Below are positions 28,275 through 37,003 of a stretch of 64,000 nucleotides of DNA, piece by piece (position 1 is the stretch's first letter; every line of letters begins with the position of its first letter). Source of the DNA: Streptomyces olivoverticillatus. GTDB taxonomy: Bacteria > Actinomycetota > Actinomycetes > Streptomycetales > Streptomycetaceae. The stretch covers positions 412,225-476,224 of the forward strand of contig NZ_JACHJH010000005.1 of the NCBI RefSeq assembly GCF_014203555.1, read 5' to 3'. The notes beneath the pieces were generated by a model. The model had not been told where the DNA came from and made no database searches. It was given only the letters and a program-made list of their open reading frames with translations. The position numbers were made by a program, and so were the translations under genes.

Positions 28275-28610
28275 GTGGATGATGTGACGCCTCTTCTGGC
28301 CGCCGTGGACGCCTTCGCCGACCGTCTGCGGGCCCTGCCGCAGTCCCGACTGAGCCGGGGGGCGGCGGCGGAAGCGCTGACTTTGGCGCGAGAGTTGGCC
28401 GCGTGGACCCAGCGCATCGAGGAACCCGACGTTCCGGCGGTGCGGGAGATGCCGGAGGCCGGGATGTTCGCGGTGGCCGACCAAGTGGCAGTGGCCGGCC
28501 ATGATTTGGCCGAGGCGCTGGCCGCCTGTGGCGGGCGGGTGCCGGAGGGTGCGGGCGTGCCGGAGGCCGTGGCCCTGGTCGAGGCGGCGGCTCAGCGCTG
28601 CGGGCTGTGA
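28275..28610 (+). CDS. Small helical hypothetical protein
   Basis: The 111-residue protein is rich in Ala, Leu, Arg and Glu, with long predicted helices (about 1-50 and 60-105) and no membrane segment or cysteine motif except one near the middle (AACGGRVPEG). I do not recognise a family. A promoter with a -10 element 6 bases before the GTG start supports it as a real, leaderless gene. It is convergent with the following gene, with 10 bases between their ends. Confidence 0.7.
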   Translation: MDDVTPLLAAVDAFADRLRALPQSRLSRGAAAEALTLARELAAWTQRIEEPDVPAVREMPEAGMFAVADQVAVAGHDLAEALAACGGRVPEGAGVPEAVALVEAAAQRCGL

Positions 28611-28620
28611 CCCGCGGGGG

Positions 28621-29394
28621 TCACAGCGAGGCGATGACACGGTCCGCCAGGGCGTAGACCGTGCCCGTCGCGCAGCGGAAGGTCAGGGCGTAGGCGCCGG
28701 AGACCCCGGAGCCGCCCAGGAGGACGGGCGCGTCGCCGACGCGCAGCGCCTCCGCCAGCTGCTCGGCCGTCTCCCGGTGGCCGGGCGTCATGCACAGCGT
28801 GGTGCCGTCGGCGAAGACGTACACGTCCAGGGTCCCCAGCGGGCCCGGCCGGACGTCCGCCAGCGGCACCGCCGCGTCGGCCAGCTCCTCCAGACACAGG
28901 GCCGTCTGCTCGTGGTCGCCGATCGCGGGGACGGGCGAGAAGTCAAGGTGCGAGGGGTGCCTGCGGCGCGCGGCGGCGAGCTCGGGGGAGTCCTCGGCCT
29001 CGGGCTCGGCCGGGGGCTCGAGTCCGGCCAGATCGGCCGGGCGGGGGAGGAAGAGACCGCCGTACGGGCCCTCGGCGAGCGGCTCGTCGCCCAGCCCCGG
29101 CAGCCCGGCCAGATCCCGGGCCTCCTGAGCGGCCCAGAACGCCCGGGCCTCGGCCAGCTCCCGCTCCCGCTCCTCGGCCAGCGCGTCGGCGACGGCGGCA
29201 CGTATCTCGGAGAGGTCGGCGCTCTCGGCGCTGCGGGCGGCGGGCACCGTGGCGCGCTCGGCGGTGGCGGCCGCGATGTCGGCGCGCAGGGCGGTGATCT
29301 GGCGGCGCAGACCGCGAGTGCTGTACAGGGCGGCGGCGCCCGCGGCCGTGGCGGCACCCGCGGCCAGCAGCAGGGCAAGGGACATGGCGCTCAC
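28621..29394 (-). CDS. Membrane-anchored coiled-coil hypothetical protein
   Basis: The 257-residue protein has an N-terminal membrane segment (about 3-25, MSLALLLAAGAATAAGAAAL), then a probable coiled coil (about 28-100, with repeated RAAVADALAEERERELAEAR). An acidic Pro-rich linker leads to a C-terminal domain (about 150-257, TLDVYVFADGTTLCMTPGHRE) of predicted alternating strands and helices. I do not recognise the domain. The C-terminal part looks like a small sensor or binding fold exposed on the side opposite the anchor. Confidence 0.72.
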   Translation of the reverse strand: MSAMSLALLLAAGAATAAGAAALYSTRGLRRQITALRADIAAATAERATVPAARSAESADLSEIRAAVADALAEERERELAEARAFWAAQEARDLAGLPGLGDEPLAEGPYGGLFLPRPADLAGLEPPAEPEAEDSPELAAARRRHPSHLDFSPVPAIGDHEQTALCLEELADAAVPLADVRPGPLGTLDVYVFADGTTLCMTPGHRETAEQLAEALRVGDAPVLLGGSGVSGAYALTFRCATGTVYALADRVIASL

Positions 29395-29541
29395 TGACGT
29401 ACTCCCGGTTGCTATGGATCCCCCGAATTCCTACCTCAGCTTTCCGTGTGCCATCCGCGATCCCCAGTGCAAAACGTCATGTAACGGACGGGACCTAAGC
29501 CCCGGCCGTTGTCCTTTCAACATCTCTGACCTGCGGAAACG

Positions 29542-29580
29542 AATCTCCCCCGGGACGTTGGTCACATCCTGGGGGAGATT
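29542..29580 (-). terminator. Hairpin downstream of the thiolase gene
   Basis: AATCTCCCCC (29542-29551) pairs perfectly with GGGGGAGATT (29571-29580) around a 19-base loop. Read leftward it follows the thiolase stop by about 54 bases and ends in a short AT run. Confidence 0.6.
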
Positions 29581-29633
29581 AGGTCACGAACGAGCAAGGC
29601 CCCGGCACCGTGCCCCGGGCAGATGCCGCAGGC

Positions 29634-30854
29634 TCAGCTCAGCCGCTCAATAACCATCGCCATACCCTGACCGCCACCGACACACATGGTCTCCAGCCCG
29701 AACTGCTTGTCGTGGAACTGGAGCGAGTTGATGAGCGTGCCGGTGATGCGGGCGCCGGTCATGCCGAAGGGGTGGCCCACGGCGATGGCGCCGCCGTTGA
29801 CGTTGAGGCGGTCCAGGTCGATGCCCAGGTCGCGGTAGGAGGGGATGACCTGCGCCGCGAAGGCCTCGTTGATCTCGACGAGGTCGATGTCGCCGATGGT
29901 CAGCCCGGCCCGCTTCAGCGCCTGCTTGCTGGCCTCGACGGGCCCGTAGCCCATGATCTCGGGGGAGAGCGCCGAGACGCCGGTCGAGACGATCCGGGCC
30001 AGCGGGGTCAGGCCCAGCTCCCGCGCCTTGGTGTCGGACATGATGACCAGGGCCGCCGCGCCGTCGTTGAGCGGGCAGCAGTTGGCGGCCGTGATCAGCC
30101 CGTCCGGCCGGAAGGCGGGCTTGAGGCCCTCCACGCCCTCCAGCGTGACCCCCGCGCGGGGCCCGTCGTCCTGGGAGACGACCGTGCCGTCCGGAGTCGT
30201 CACGGGTGTGATCTCGCGCTCCCAGAAGCCCTTCTTGATGGCTTCCTCGGCGAGGTTCTGCGACCGCACGCCGAACTCGTCCATGTCCCGGCGCGTGACG
30301 CCCTTGAGGCGGGCCAGGTTCTCGGCGGTCTGGCCCATCGCGATGTACGCGTCCGGGACCAGCCCGTCCTCGCGCGGGTCGCGCCAGCCCTCGCCGCCCT
30401 GCTCGGCGCGGGCGGCCGTCCGGGCCTCCGCGTCGGCGAAGAGCGGGTTGTGGGTGCCCGGCATCCCGTCGGAGGACCCGTTGACGGACCGCGACACGCA
30501 CTCCACGCCCGCCGAGATGAAGACGTCGCCCTCGCCCGCCTTGATGGCGTGCAGCGCCATCCGCGAGGTCTGCAGGGAGGAGGCGCAGTAGCGGGTGATC
30601 GTGGTGGCGGGCAGGTGGTCCATGCCCATCTGCACGGCCACGATGCGGCCCAGGTTGTGGCCCTGCTCGCCGCCGGGGAGGCCGCAGCCGAGCATCAGGT
30701 CGTCGATCTCGCGCGGGTCGAGCCCGGGGACCTTGGCGAGGGCGGCCTGGATGATGGTCGCGGTCAGATCGTCGGGGCGCACGTCCTTCAGCGATCCCTT
30801 GAAGGCGCGGCCGATGGGGGAGCGGGCGGTTGAGACGATCACGGCTTCGGGCAT
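29634..30854 (-). CDS. Acetyl-CoA acetyltransferase (thiolase II)
   Basis: The 406-residue thiolase catalyses the reversible condensation or cleavage of acyl-CoA with acetyl-CoA in fatty acid or amino acid breakdown. The acylation Cys is in ITRYCASSLQT (Cys90), the catalytic His in GGAIAVGHPFGMTG, and the second Cys in CVGGGQGMAMVIE at the C-terminus. Length and N-terminus (PEAVIVSTARSPIGRAFKG) fit FadA-like biosynthetic/degradative thiolases. I chose the ATG at 30854 with GGAG upstream; an adjacent GTG would add one residue. It has no fadB neighbour. Confidence 0.95.
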   Translation of the reverse strand: MPEAVIVSTARSPIGRAFKGSLKDVRPDDLTATIIQAALAKVPGLDPREIDDLMLGCGLPGGEQGHNLGRIVAVQMGMDHLPATTITRYCASSLQTSRMALHAIKAGEGDVFISAGVECVSRSVNGSSDGMPGTHNPLFADAEARTAARAEQGGEGWRDPREDGLVPDAYIAMGQTAENLARLKGVTRRDMDEFGVRSQNLAEEAIKKGFWEREITPVTTPDGTVVSQDDGPRAGVTLEGVEGLKPAFRPDGLITAANCCPLNDGAAALVIMSDTKARELGLTPLARIVSTGVSALSPEIMGYGPVEASKQALKRAGLTIGDIDLVEINEAFAAQVIPSYRDLGIDLDRLNVNGGAIAVGHPFGMTGARITGTLINSLQFHDKQFGLETMCVGGGQGMAMVIERLS

Positions 30855-30982
30855 CACGGCTCCAAATGGGCGCTGAACGCTGGACTCTTCGGGAAGTTAC
30901 CGGCAAGTACGGCCGGGGTCACGGTTTCTGTGCTGTGACGCCGAACTCTTTCGACCACCGTTGTCGGCCGCGGGCCGGTGGC

Positions 30983-31031
30983 CGTGGTTGTGCCCACCCG
31001 TCCCGCCTTGCGGGACGCCTGCCCACAACCA
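30983..31031 (+). repeat. Palindromic repeat, GTTGTGCCCACC family
   Basis: GGTTGTG...CACAACC forms an outer stem around an inner perfect stem CGTCCCGC/GCGGGACG. The same sequence plan occurs on the minus strand at about 45120-45163, and its left part at 18200-18222 and 45221-45246. It lies upstream of the thiolase gene. Confidence 0.65.
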
Positions 31032-31058
31032 GGGGCGGGCGGGGGCCATCCGGCCTGA

Positions 31059-31187
31059 GGGGCCGGGGTGGGGCGGACCCCGGCAGGGGGCGTAAGGGTT
31101 ATTTGCGGCGACTGTCCATGGACGTTCAACGGGGACCGTTGCCGTAAATAATCCAGCCCCCAGAGGGGTCCGCCCCACCCCGGCCCC
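31059..31187. repeat. Large imperfect inverted repeat with 50-base arms
   Basis: The left arm (31059-31112) and right arm (31138-31187) pair with few mismatches, each holding GGGGCCGGGGTGGGGCGGAC (right arm as complement) and a TTATTT core. The centre contains GTCCATGGAC. The right arm forms the last 20 or so codons of the SGNH hydrolase gene. It may be a MITE-like insertion or an oversized terminator. Confidence 0.65.
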
Positions 31188-32193
31188 GACCCGCAGACGG
31201 CCCCGCCTCCACCCCGCTCACCGGTACCCGCCGCCGCTTGCGGTGCTTGAGCAGGGCCCAGCGCCCGCGTGCCGCAGCCGTGACCTCCGTACCGCCCTCC
31301 GCCGCAGCCGCGGCCGCCGCACGGTCCACCGGCAGGATGCCCTCGCGCCGCGCCGCGTCCGGCCGCTCGTCCTCCGGCCACAGCCCCAGCACCGCGCACA
31401 GCGTCGGCAGCACCGCCATCGCCGCCGTGGCGTACCCCTCCGCCGACGGGTGGTAGTTGTCCGGCCCGAACAGCTCCCGGGGGTTCGCCGCGAACTCCGG
31501 CCCCAGCAGGTCGCCCAGCGACACCGTCCGCCCGCCGGCCTCCACCACCGCTATCGTCTGCGCGGCGGCGAGATGCCGGCTCAGCCGCCGTGCCAGCCAC
31601 CGCAGCGGCTGGTACACGGGCTCGATCGTGCCCAGGTCCGGGCACGTCCCCACCACCACCTCGCACCCCGCGTCCCGCAACCGGTGCACCGCGTCGGCCA
31701 GCAGCCGCACCGAGCGGGCGAAGGGCACCCGGTGCGTCACGTCGTTCGCGCCGATCATGATCACGCACACGTCGGGCTTCCGCTCGGGGTCGGAGAGGAT
31801 CTGGGTGACCTGCCGCTCCAGGTCGTAGGACTGCGCCCCGGAAAGCGCCACGTTGTGCAGCACCACCGGCCGCTCCGCCACCGCAGCGAGGCCCGTCGCC
31901 AGCAGCGCCCCCGGCGTCTGCCGCGGCCGGTGCACGCCCTGCCCCGCCGCGGTGGAGTCGCCCAGCACGCCCAGCAGCAGCGGCTCGCGCCCCAGCCGGT
32001 GGACGAAGGCCGAGCCGTAGCGCCCGTCGGCGTGCGGCGGCGCGTCACCCGCCCCGCCGACCACCCGCCGGGCCAGCGCCACCTCCGTGAGCAGCACCCC
32101 GAACGCCGCCCCGCCCAGCAGGCCGACCCCGCCGCCGCCGTACGCCGCCGCAGCCGCGATACGGCGTGCGGCCCTCGCCCTCGACATGGACAT
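31126..32193 (-). CDS. SGNH/GDSL-type hydrolase, membrane-anchored
   Basis: The 355-residue esterase/lipase-like protein has an N-terminal hydrophobic segment (about 17-40) that can act as signal anchor. Block I is GVLGDSTAAGQG with nucleophile Ser80, block III is MIGANDVTHR, and block V is DNYHPSAEGY with the catalytic Asp and His. GGAGG lies 7 bases before the ATG complementary to 32191-32193. The last ~20 residues (GRGRGGADPSGGWIIYGNGP) are encoded inside the arm of a large inverted repeat and may not belong to the ancestral protein. The substrate is unknown. Confidence 0.9.
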   Translation of the reverse strand: MSMSRARAARRIAAAAAYGGGGVGLLGGAAFGVLLTEVALARRVVGGAGDAPPHADGRYGSAFVHRLGREPLLLGVLGDSTAAGQGVHRPRQTPGALLATGLAAVAERPVVLHNVALSGAQSYDLERQVTQILSDPERKPDVCVIMIGANDVTHRVPFARSVRLLADAVHRLRDAGCEVVVGTCPDLGTIEPVYQPLRWLARRLSRHLAAAQTIAVVEAGGRTVSLGDLLGPEFAANPRELFGPDNYHPSAEGYATAAMAVLPTLCAVLGLWPEDERPDAARREGILPVDRAAAAAAAEGGTEVTAAARGRWALLKHRKRRRVPVSGVEAGPSAGRGRGGADPSGGWIIYGNGPR

Positions 32194-32343
32194 CGACCGG
32201 CCTCCTCCGCTTACGGAAACCCGTTTTACAAACGCTTCATAAAAGCTTCACGAACCCGGCGCACCCTTGCCAGTGCACGCTATGAGCAGGTTGCCCCGAG
32301 TGCTGTCGCACACAACGCGTCACTGAGCCGGCCGACCGCGCAA

Positions 32344-32349
32344 TAGGCT
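32344..32349 (+). promoter_or_regulatory. -10 element of the cystathionine beta-synthase gene
   Basis: TAGGCT lies 53 bases upstream of the GTG start. No clear -35 is visible (expected near 32320-32326). Confidence 0.45.
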
Positions 32350-32401
32350 GGCAGTACGGGCACGCGACGAACCGCTAGTGCCCCCGACCGCGGAGATCAC
32401 C

Positions 32402-33793
32402 GTGCAGTTTCACGACTCGATGATTGAGCTTGTTGGCAATACCCCGCTGGTGAAGCTCAACAACGTGACCGACGGCATTCGGGCCACCGTTCTTGCCAAG
32501 GTCGAGTACTTCAACCCCGGCGGATCCGTGAAGGACCGCATCGCCCTGCGGATGATCGAGGCCGCGGAGAAGTCCGGGGAGCTCAAGCCGGGCGGCACGA
32601 TCGTCGAGCCGACGTCCGGCAACACCGGCGTGGGCCTGGCCATCGTGGCCCAGCAAAAGGGCTACAAGTGCATCTTCGTCTGCCCGGACAAGGTCTCCAC
32701 CGACAAGATCAACGTGCTGCGCGCGTACGGCGCCGAGGTCGTGGTCTGCCCCACCGCGGTCGACCCCGAGCACCCGGACTCCTACTACAACGTCTCCGAC
32801 CGCCTGGTGCGCGAGACCCCCAACGCCTGGAAGCCCGACCAGTACTCCAACCCCAACAACCCCCTCTCGCACTACCACTCCACCGGTCCCGAGCTCTGGG
32901 AGCAGACCGAGGGGAAGATCACCCACTTTGTGGCGGGCGTGGGCACCGGCGGCACCATCAGCGGCACCGGCCGCTACCTCAAGGAGGCCAGCGACGGCAA
33001 GGTCCAGGTCGTCGGCGCGGACCCGGAGGGCTCGGTCTACAGCGGCGGTTCGGGCCGTCCGTACCTGATCGAGGGAGTCGGCGAGGACTTCTGGCCCACC
33101 GCCTACGACCAGACGGTGGCCGACGAGATCGTCGCGGTCTCCGACAAGGACGCCTTCCAGATGACGCGCCGTCTGGCCAAGGAGGAGGGCCTCCTGGTGG
33201 GCGGCTCCTGCGGCATGGCGGTGGTGGCGGCGCTGCGCGTCGCCGAGCGCCTCGGCCCGGACGACGTGGTCGTCGTCCTGCTGCCGGACAGCGGCCGCGG
33301 CTACCTCAGCAAGATCTTCAATGACGAGTGGATGGCGGACTACGGCTTCCTGGAGGAGGGCGGTGCCACCGCCCGCGTCGCCGACGTCCTGCGCCGCAAG
33401 GAGGGCGACCTGCCCTCGCTGGTGCACATGCACCCGGAGGAGACGGTCGGCGAGGCGATCGAGGTGCTGCGCGAGTACGGCGTCTCGCAGATGCCGATCG
33501 TCAAGCCGGGCGCCGGCCACCCGGACGTGATGGCCGCCGAGGTCATCGGCTCGGTCGTCGAACGCGACCTGCTGGACGCCCTGTTCGCCCAGCGCGCCTC
33601 GCTCGCCGACCCGCTGGAGAAGCACATGAGCGCGCCGCTGCCGCAGGTCGGCTCCGGCGAGCCGGTCGCCGACCTGATGGCCGTGCTGGGCACCGCGGAC
33701 GCGGCGATCGTGCTGGTCGAGGGCAAGCCGACGGGCGTGGTGAGCCGTCAGGACCTGCTGGCCTTCCTGGCCGGGGAGAACGGCGCCAAGTAG
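32402..33793 (+). CDS. cbs: Cystathionine beta-synthase
   Basis: The 463-residue PLP enzyme joins serine (or O-acetylserine) and homocysteine in transsulfuration. The PLP-binding lysine is Lys44 in NPGGSVKDR. The phosphate-binding loop is TSGNTGVGLA, and GTGGTISGTG is also present. A tandem pair of CBS domains fills the C-terminus (about 335-460), as in actinobacterial and eukaryotic enzymes but without the heme domain. The GTG at 32402 has GGAG 6 bases upstream; the frame is open to 32378. It is divergent from the SGNH hydrolase gene. Confidence 0.95.
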   Translation: MQFHDSMIELVGNTPLVKLNNVTDGIRATVLAKVEYFNPGGSVKDRIALRMIEAAEKSGELKPGGTIVEPTSGNTGVGLAIVAQQKGYKCIFVCPDKVSTDKINVLRAYGAEVVVCPTAVDPEHPDSYYNVSDRLVRETPNAWKPDQYSNPNNPLSHYHSTGPELWEQTEGKITHFVAGVGTGGTISGTGRYLKEASDGKVQVVGADPEGSVYSGGSGRPYLIEGVGEDFWPTAYDQTVADEIVAVSDKDAFQMTRRLAKEEGLLVGGSCGMAVVAALRVAERLGPDDVVVVLLPDSGRGYLSKIFNDEWMADYGFLEEGGATARVADVLRRKEGDLPSLVHMHPEETVGEAIEVLREYGVSQMPIVKPGAGHPDVMAAEVIGSVVERDLLDALFAQRASLADPLEKHMSAPLPQVGSGEPVADLMAVLGTADAAIVLVEGKPTGVVSRQDLLAFLAGENGAK

Positions 33794-34136
33794 CCGCTGC
33801 GGTCGCCGGACGGTCCGTCAAAGGTGCGTATGCGTCACGTGTACGCAGCACGGGCTTAACAACGGCCGGTCATAGTAAGGGCGTCGGCCCGGGATTCGCT
33901 CCCGGACCGGCGCCCGAATGCGACGGTGGGACTTCGGAGCGGCTCCCGGACTCCCTGGCCGTCCGGACGCGGCGTCCGGCCCCGTACCCGGGGCCGGGCC
34001 CCGTCCCCGTCGGGGGACCGCCGCCGTCCCGACCCCGGCTCCGGCCGGGGTGCGGCGGCCCCCCGCGCACGGGCTCACGCTCCGCCGGCGCGTCCGGGCC
34101 GCACGGCTTCGGGCGACGGCCCACCCGCGCACGGGC
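33794..34136. other. Intergenic region with a 19-base direct repeat
   Basis: This 343-base region between convergent genes holds no gene I can support. CCCGCGCACGGGCTCACGC occurs at 34062-34080 and 34124-34142 (62-base period); the second copy contains the stop codon of the leftward membrane protein gene. Several short GC palindromes (around 33885-33915 and 33985-34015) could end transcripts from both sides. Confidence 0.45.
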
Positions 34137-34580
34137 TCACGCCCAGTCGGACTCCTGCTCCCGCCGCTCGCGGCGGCGCAGCCATGGCGCACCGCCCGCC
34201 GCCTGGGCGACGTTGACGCCGACGATGCCCGCCCATGTCACCAGCAGCCCCGGCAGGTGGGCGTTGACCGCGCCGATGGCGGACAGCGGCACGGCCAGCA
34301 CCAGCGAGACCGCGGCGAAGCCGAAGCGCTCCCCGAACGAGCCGGTGCCCAGGCCGTTCCCGGTGCGCGGGTGGGCGCCCCGTGCCGCGTCCATCTGCTG
34401 CTCGGCCAGGTGCCGGCGCACCCGCCGGTCCACCGTGCCGTCCAGCTTCTGCTCGATGCGGTGCTCGACCTTCTCCAGGAACGATTCGATGAGCTCTGCC
34501 TCGTACTCCGCCCCCAGTTCCTTGCGGGTCTGCAGGGTCGCGTCGAGGTCCTTCTTCAGATCGGGGTCGCGGGCCATCAT
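34137..34580 (-). CDS. Integral membrane protein, unknown family
   Basis: The 147-residue protein has a charged, helical N-terminal half (about 1-75, with LIESFLEKVEHRIEQKLDG), then two hydrophobic segments (about 85-103 and 106-125), and a basic tail ending RRERREQESDWA. It resembles actinobacterial proteins annotated only as integral membrane protein. The soluble half suggests an oligomerising coiled coil. No ribosome site is obvious before the paired ATG-ATG start. Confidence 0.75.
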   Translation of the reverse strand: MMARDPDLKKDLDATLQTRKELGAEYEAELIESFLEKVEHRIEQKLDGTVDRRVRRHLAEQQMDAARGAHPRTGNGLGTGSFGERFGFAAVSLVLAVPLSAIGAVNAHLPGLLVTWAGIVGVNVAQAAGGAPWLRRRERREQESDWA

Positions 34581-34687
34581 GACGTCGACGGTACGGTCTG
34601 CGGGAGTCCCACGTCGGTGGGGCTAGCACCCGTATCCGCAGTGGGGGGACCCCGGGTCGCCGAGGGCCCCCGTGGAAGGAGCAGTCC

Positions 34688-36049
34688 GTGACGGAACCTC
34701 TGCTGTCGTCGCTCGCCGCACCCGGCGCCGCCGACCGGCCGGACGCCCTGACGGTCGCCGGCCGGTCCTGCTCCCGGGAGGAACTGCTGGGCGCCGCGGC
34801 CGCGGTGGCCTCCCGCATCGCCGGGGCGGCCTCGGTGGCCGTGCCCGCCGAGGCGACGCTGGAGACGGTCGTGGCGGTGGTGGGCGGCCTGCTCGCCGGG
34901 GTGCCCGTGGTGCCCGTGCCGCCGGACGCGGGGCCCGCCGAGCGCGAGCACATCCTGCGCGACTCCGGCGCGGAGCTGATCCTGGGTCAGGATGTACCGG
35001 TGGACCTCGCCGCGCGCGGCTCGTACTCCGGCGCCGAGGCGGACGCGAAGGCGCCGGCCTTCGTGCTCTACACCTCCGGCACGACGGGCGCCCCCAAGGG
35101 CGCGCTCATCCCGCGCGGGGCGGTCGCCGCGGGCCTGGACGCCGTCGCCGACGCCTGGCAGTGGACCGCCGACGACACCCTCGTGCACGGCCTGCCGCTC
35201 TTCCACGTCCACGGCCTCGTCCTGGGCGTCCTGGGCGCCCTGCGCACCGGCTGCCGCCTGGTGCACACCGGCCGCCCCACGCCCCAGGCGTACGCGGCGG
35301 CGGGCGGCAGCCTGTACTTCGGGGTGCCCACCGTCTGGTCCCGTATCGTGCGCGAGCCGTCCGCCGCCCGGGCGCTGGCCGGCGCGCGGCTGCTGGTGTC
35401 GGGCAGCGCGGCCCTGCCCGCCCCCGTCTTCCGGGACCTGGAGGCGCTCACCGGGCAGCGGCCCGTCGAGCGCTACGGCATGACCGAAACCCTCATCACC
35501 GTCTCCACCCGGGCCGCCGGGGAGCGTCGCCAGGGCGTCGTGGGGCACCCGCTCGCGGGCGTGCGGACCCGGATCGCCGAGGCGGCGGAGGAGGGCGGCA
35601 TCGGCGAGCTCGAGGTGAGCGGGCCGACGCTGTTCGCCGGGTACCTCGGCCGCGCGGAGGCCACGGCGGCCGCGTACACCGCCGACGGCTGGTTCCGTAC
35701 GGGCGACATCGCGGCGATCGAGCCGGACGGCACCCACCGCATCGTCGGCCGCGCCTCCACCGACCTGATCAAGTCGGGCGGCTACCGCATCGGCGCGGGC
35801 GAGGTGGAGAACGCGCTGCTGGACCACCCGGCCGTCGCCGAGGCCGCGGTCGTGGGGGTGCCGCACGAGGACCTCGGCCAGGAGATCGTCGCCTATGTGG
35901 TGGCCGAGGGGGTGGGCGAGCAGGCGCTGATCGACTTCGTGGCCGGGCACCTGTCCGTGCACAAGCGCCCGCGCCGGATCCGCTTCGTCGAGGCGCTGCC
36001 GCGCAACGCGATGGGCAAGCCGCAGAAGAAGCTGCTGCCGCCGCTGTGA
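34688..36049 (+). CDS. Acyl-CoA ligase, MatB (malonyl-CoA synthetase)-like
   Basis: The 453-residue adenylate-forming enzyme has the ATP motif FVLYTSGTTGAPKGA, the motif VERYGMTETLI, the hinge GDIAAIEPDGTHRIVGR and the catalytic lysine motif PRNAMGKPQKK. The last two and the short length are close to MatB, which makes malonyl- or methylmalonyl-CoA from the free diacid, a polyketide and fatty acid precursor. Substrate choice cannot be fixed from the motifs. AAGGAG lies 6 bases before the GTG start. A one-gene unit followed by an RpiR regulator suggests, but does not prove, local control. Confidence 0.88.
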   Translation: MTEPLLSSLAAPGAADRPDALTVAGRSCSREELLGAAAAVASRIAGAASVAVPAEATLETVVAVVGGLLAGVPVVPVPPDAGPAEREHILRDSGAELILGQDVPVDLAARGSYSGAEADAKAPAFVLYTSGTTGAPKGALIPRGAVAAGLDAVADAWQWTADDTLVHGLPLFHVHGLVLGVLGALRTGCRLVHTGRPTPQAYAAAGGSLYFGVPTVWSRIVREPSAARALAGARLLVSGSAALPAPVFRDLEALTGQRPVERYGMTETLITVSTRAAGERRQGVVGHPLAGVRTRIAEAAEEGGIGELEVSGPTLFAGYLGRAEATAAAYTADGWFRTGDIAAIEPDGTHRIVGRASTDLIKSGGYRIGAGEVENALLDHPAVAEAAVVGVPHEDLGQEIVAYVVAEGVGEQALIDFVAGHLSVHKRPRRIRFVEALPRNAMGKPQKKLLPPL

Positions 36050-36130
36050 GCCGCCGCCCGCGCACTGCATAATTCCATGCAGGACAGAGGCCGAATGAAA
36101 GGCCTGTCCGTGACCCGGCGAGGAGGGCCG

Positions 36131-36982
36131 ATGGGCGAGACCGCGGGCGAGGTGGAGGCCACCGCGCGGCTGCAGAAGCTCTTCGAGGGGCACCGGCTGA
36201 CGCCCACGCAGCGCCGCATCGCGCACTGCATGGTGCGCAGGGCCTCCGACGCGCCCTTCCTCTCCAGCGTCGAGCTCGCCGAGCTCGCCGGGGTCAGCCA
36301 GCCGTCCGTGACCCGCTTCGCGGTCGCCCTGGGCTTCGACGGCTACCCCGCGCTGCGCAGGCACCTGCGGGACGTCGCGCCCGCGGCCGAGGAGCCCGGC
36401 GAGCGCTCGTACAACGAGTACCAGCAGGCCGTCCACGCCGAGATCGACAACCTGCGGCACCTGGCCTCGCTGCTCGCCGACCCCGCCCCGGTCGCCCGCG
36501 CCGGGCGGCTGCTGGCCGCCTCCCGGCCGCTGCCGGTGCTCGGCCTGCGCGCCGCCACCGCGCAGGCCGCGGGCTTCGCCTACTTCGCGCGCAAGGTCCA
36601 CCCCGACGTCCGGCTCCTCGACGAGGGCGGCACGTTGCTCGTCGACCGGATCGACGGGGCGGTGCGGGCCGGGGCGAGCGCGCTGCTGTGCTTCGCGCTG
36701 CCGCGGCATCCGCGCGAGGTGGTGGAGGCGCTGGAGTACGCGCAGGGCGCGGGCCTGACGGTCGTGACCGTCGCCGACTCCACCTTCGCGCCGGTGGCGC
36801 GGTACAGCGACGTCCTGCTGCCCGCCGCCGTCGGCACGGGCCTGGCCTTCGACACGGCCTGCGCGCCGATGCTGCTGGGCCGGGTGCTGCTGGAGGCGAT
36901 GTGTGACGCGCTGCCGGACGCGCAGGCGCGGCTGGAGGAGTTCGACGCGAAGGCCGCCGCGCGGGGGCTGTTCGCCGAATAG
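36131..36982 (+). CDS. MurR/RpiR family transcriptional regulator
   Basis: The 283-residue protein has an N-terminal helix-turn-helix (LTPTQRRIAHCMV, then SSVELAELAGVSQPSVTRFAVALGFDGYPALR, about 24-80) and a C-terminal SIS sugar-phosphate-binding domain (about 125-245, LLCFALPRHPREVVEALEYA). RpiR proteins sense phosphorylated sugars or related ligands. I chose the ATG at 36131 because GGAGG lies 4 bases upstream; in-frame ATGs at 36077 and 36095 are possible. It follows the MatB-like gene by 81 bases. Confidence 0.9.
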   Translation: MGETAGEVEATARLQKLFEGHRLTPTQRRIAHCMVRRASDAPFLSSVELAELAGVSQPSVTRFAVALGFDGYPALRRHLRDVAPAAEEPGERSYNEYQQAVHAEIDNLRHLASLLADPAPVARAGRLLAASRPLPVLGLRAATAQAAGFAYFARKVHPDVRLLDEGGTLLVDRIDGAVRAGASALLCFALPRHPREVVEALEYAQGAGLTVVTVADSTFAPVARYSDVLLPAAVGTGLAFDTACAPMLLGRVLLEAMCDALPDAQARLEEFDAKAAARGLFAE

Positions 36983-37003
36983 CGGGCTCTGCCGCGTGCC
37001 CGG

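Noticed and set aside
33840..33920. tRNA-like inverted segment around GGCCCGGGATTCGCTCCCGGACC
   Set aside because: It has no complete cloverleaf, no T-arm sequence at the right spacing, and no anticodon stem.
34062..34142. Two copies of a 19-base repeat considered as a CRISPR remnant
   Set aside because: There are only two copies, the second overlaps a stop codon, there are no further repeats, and no cas genes are nearby.
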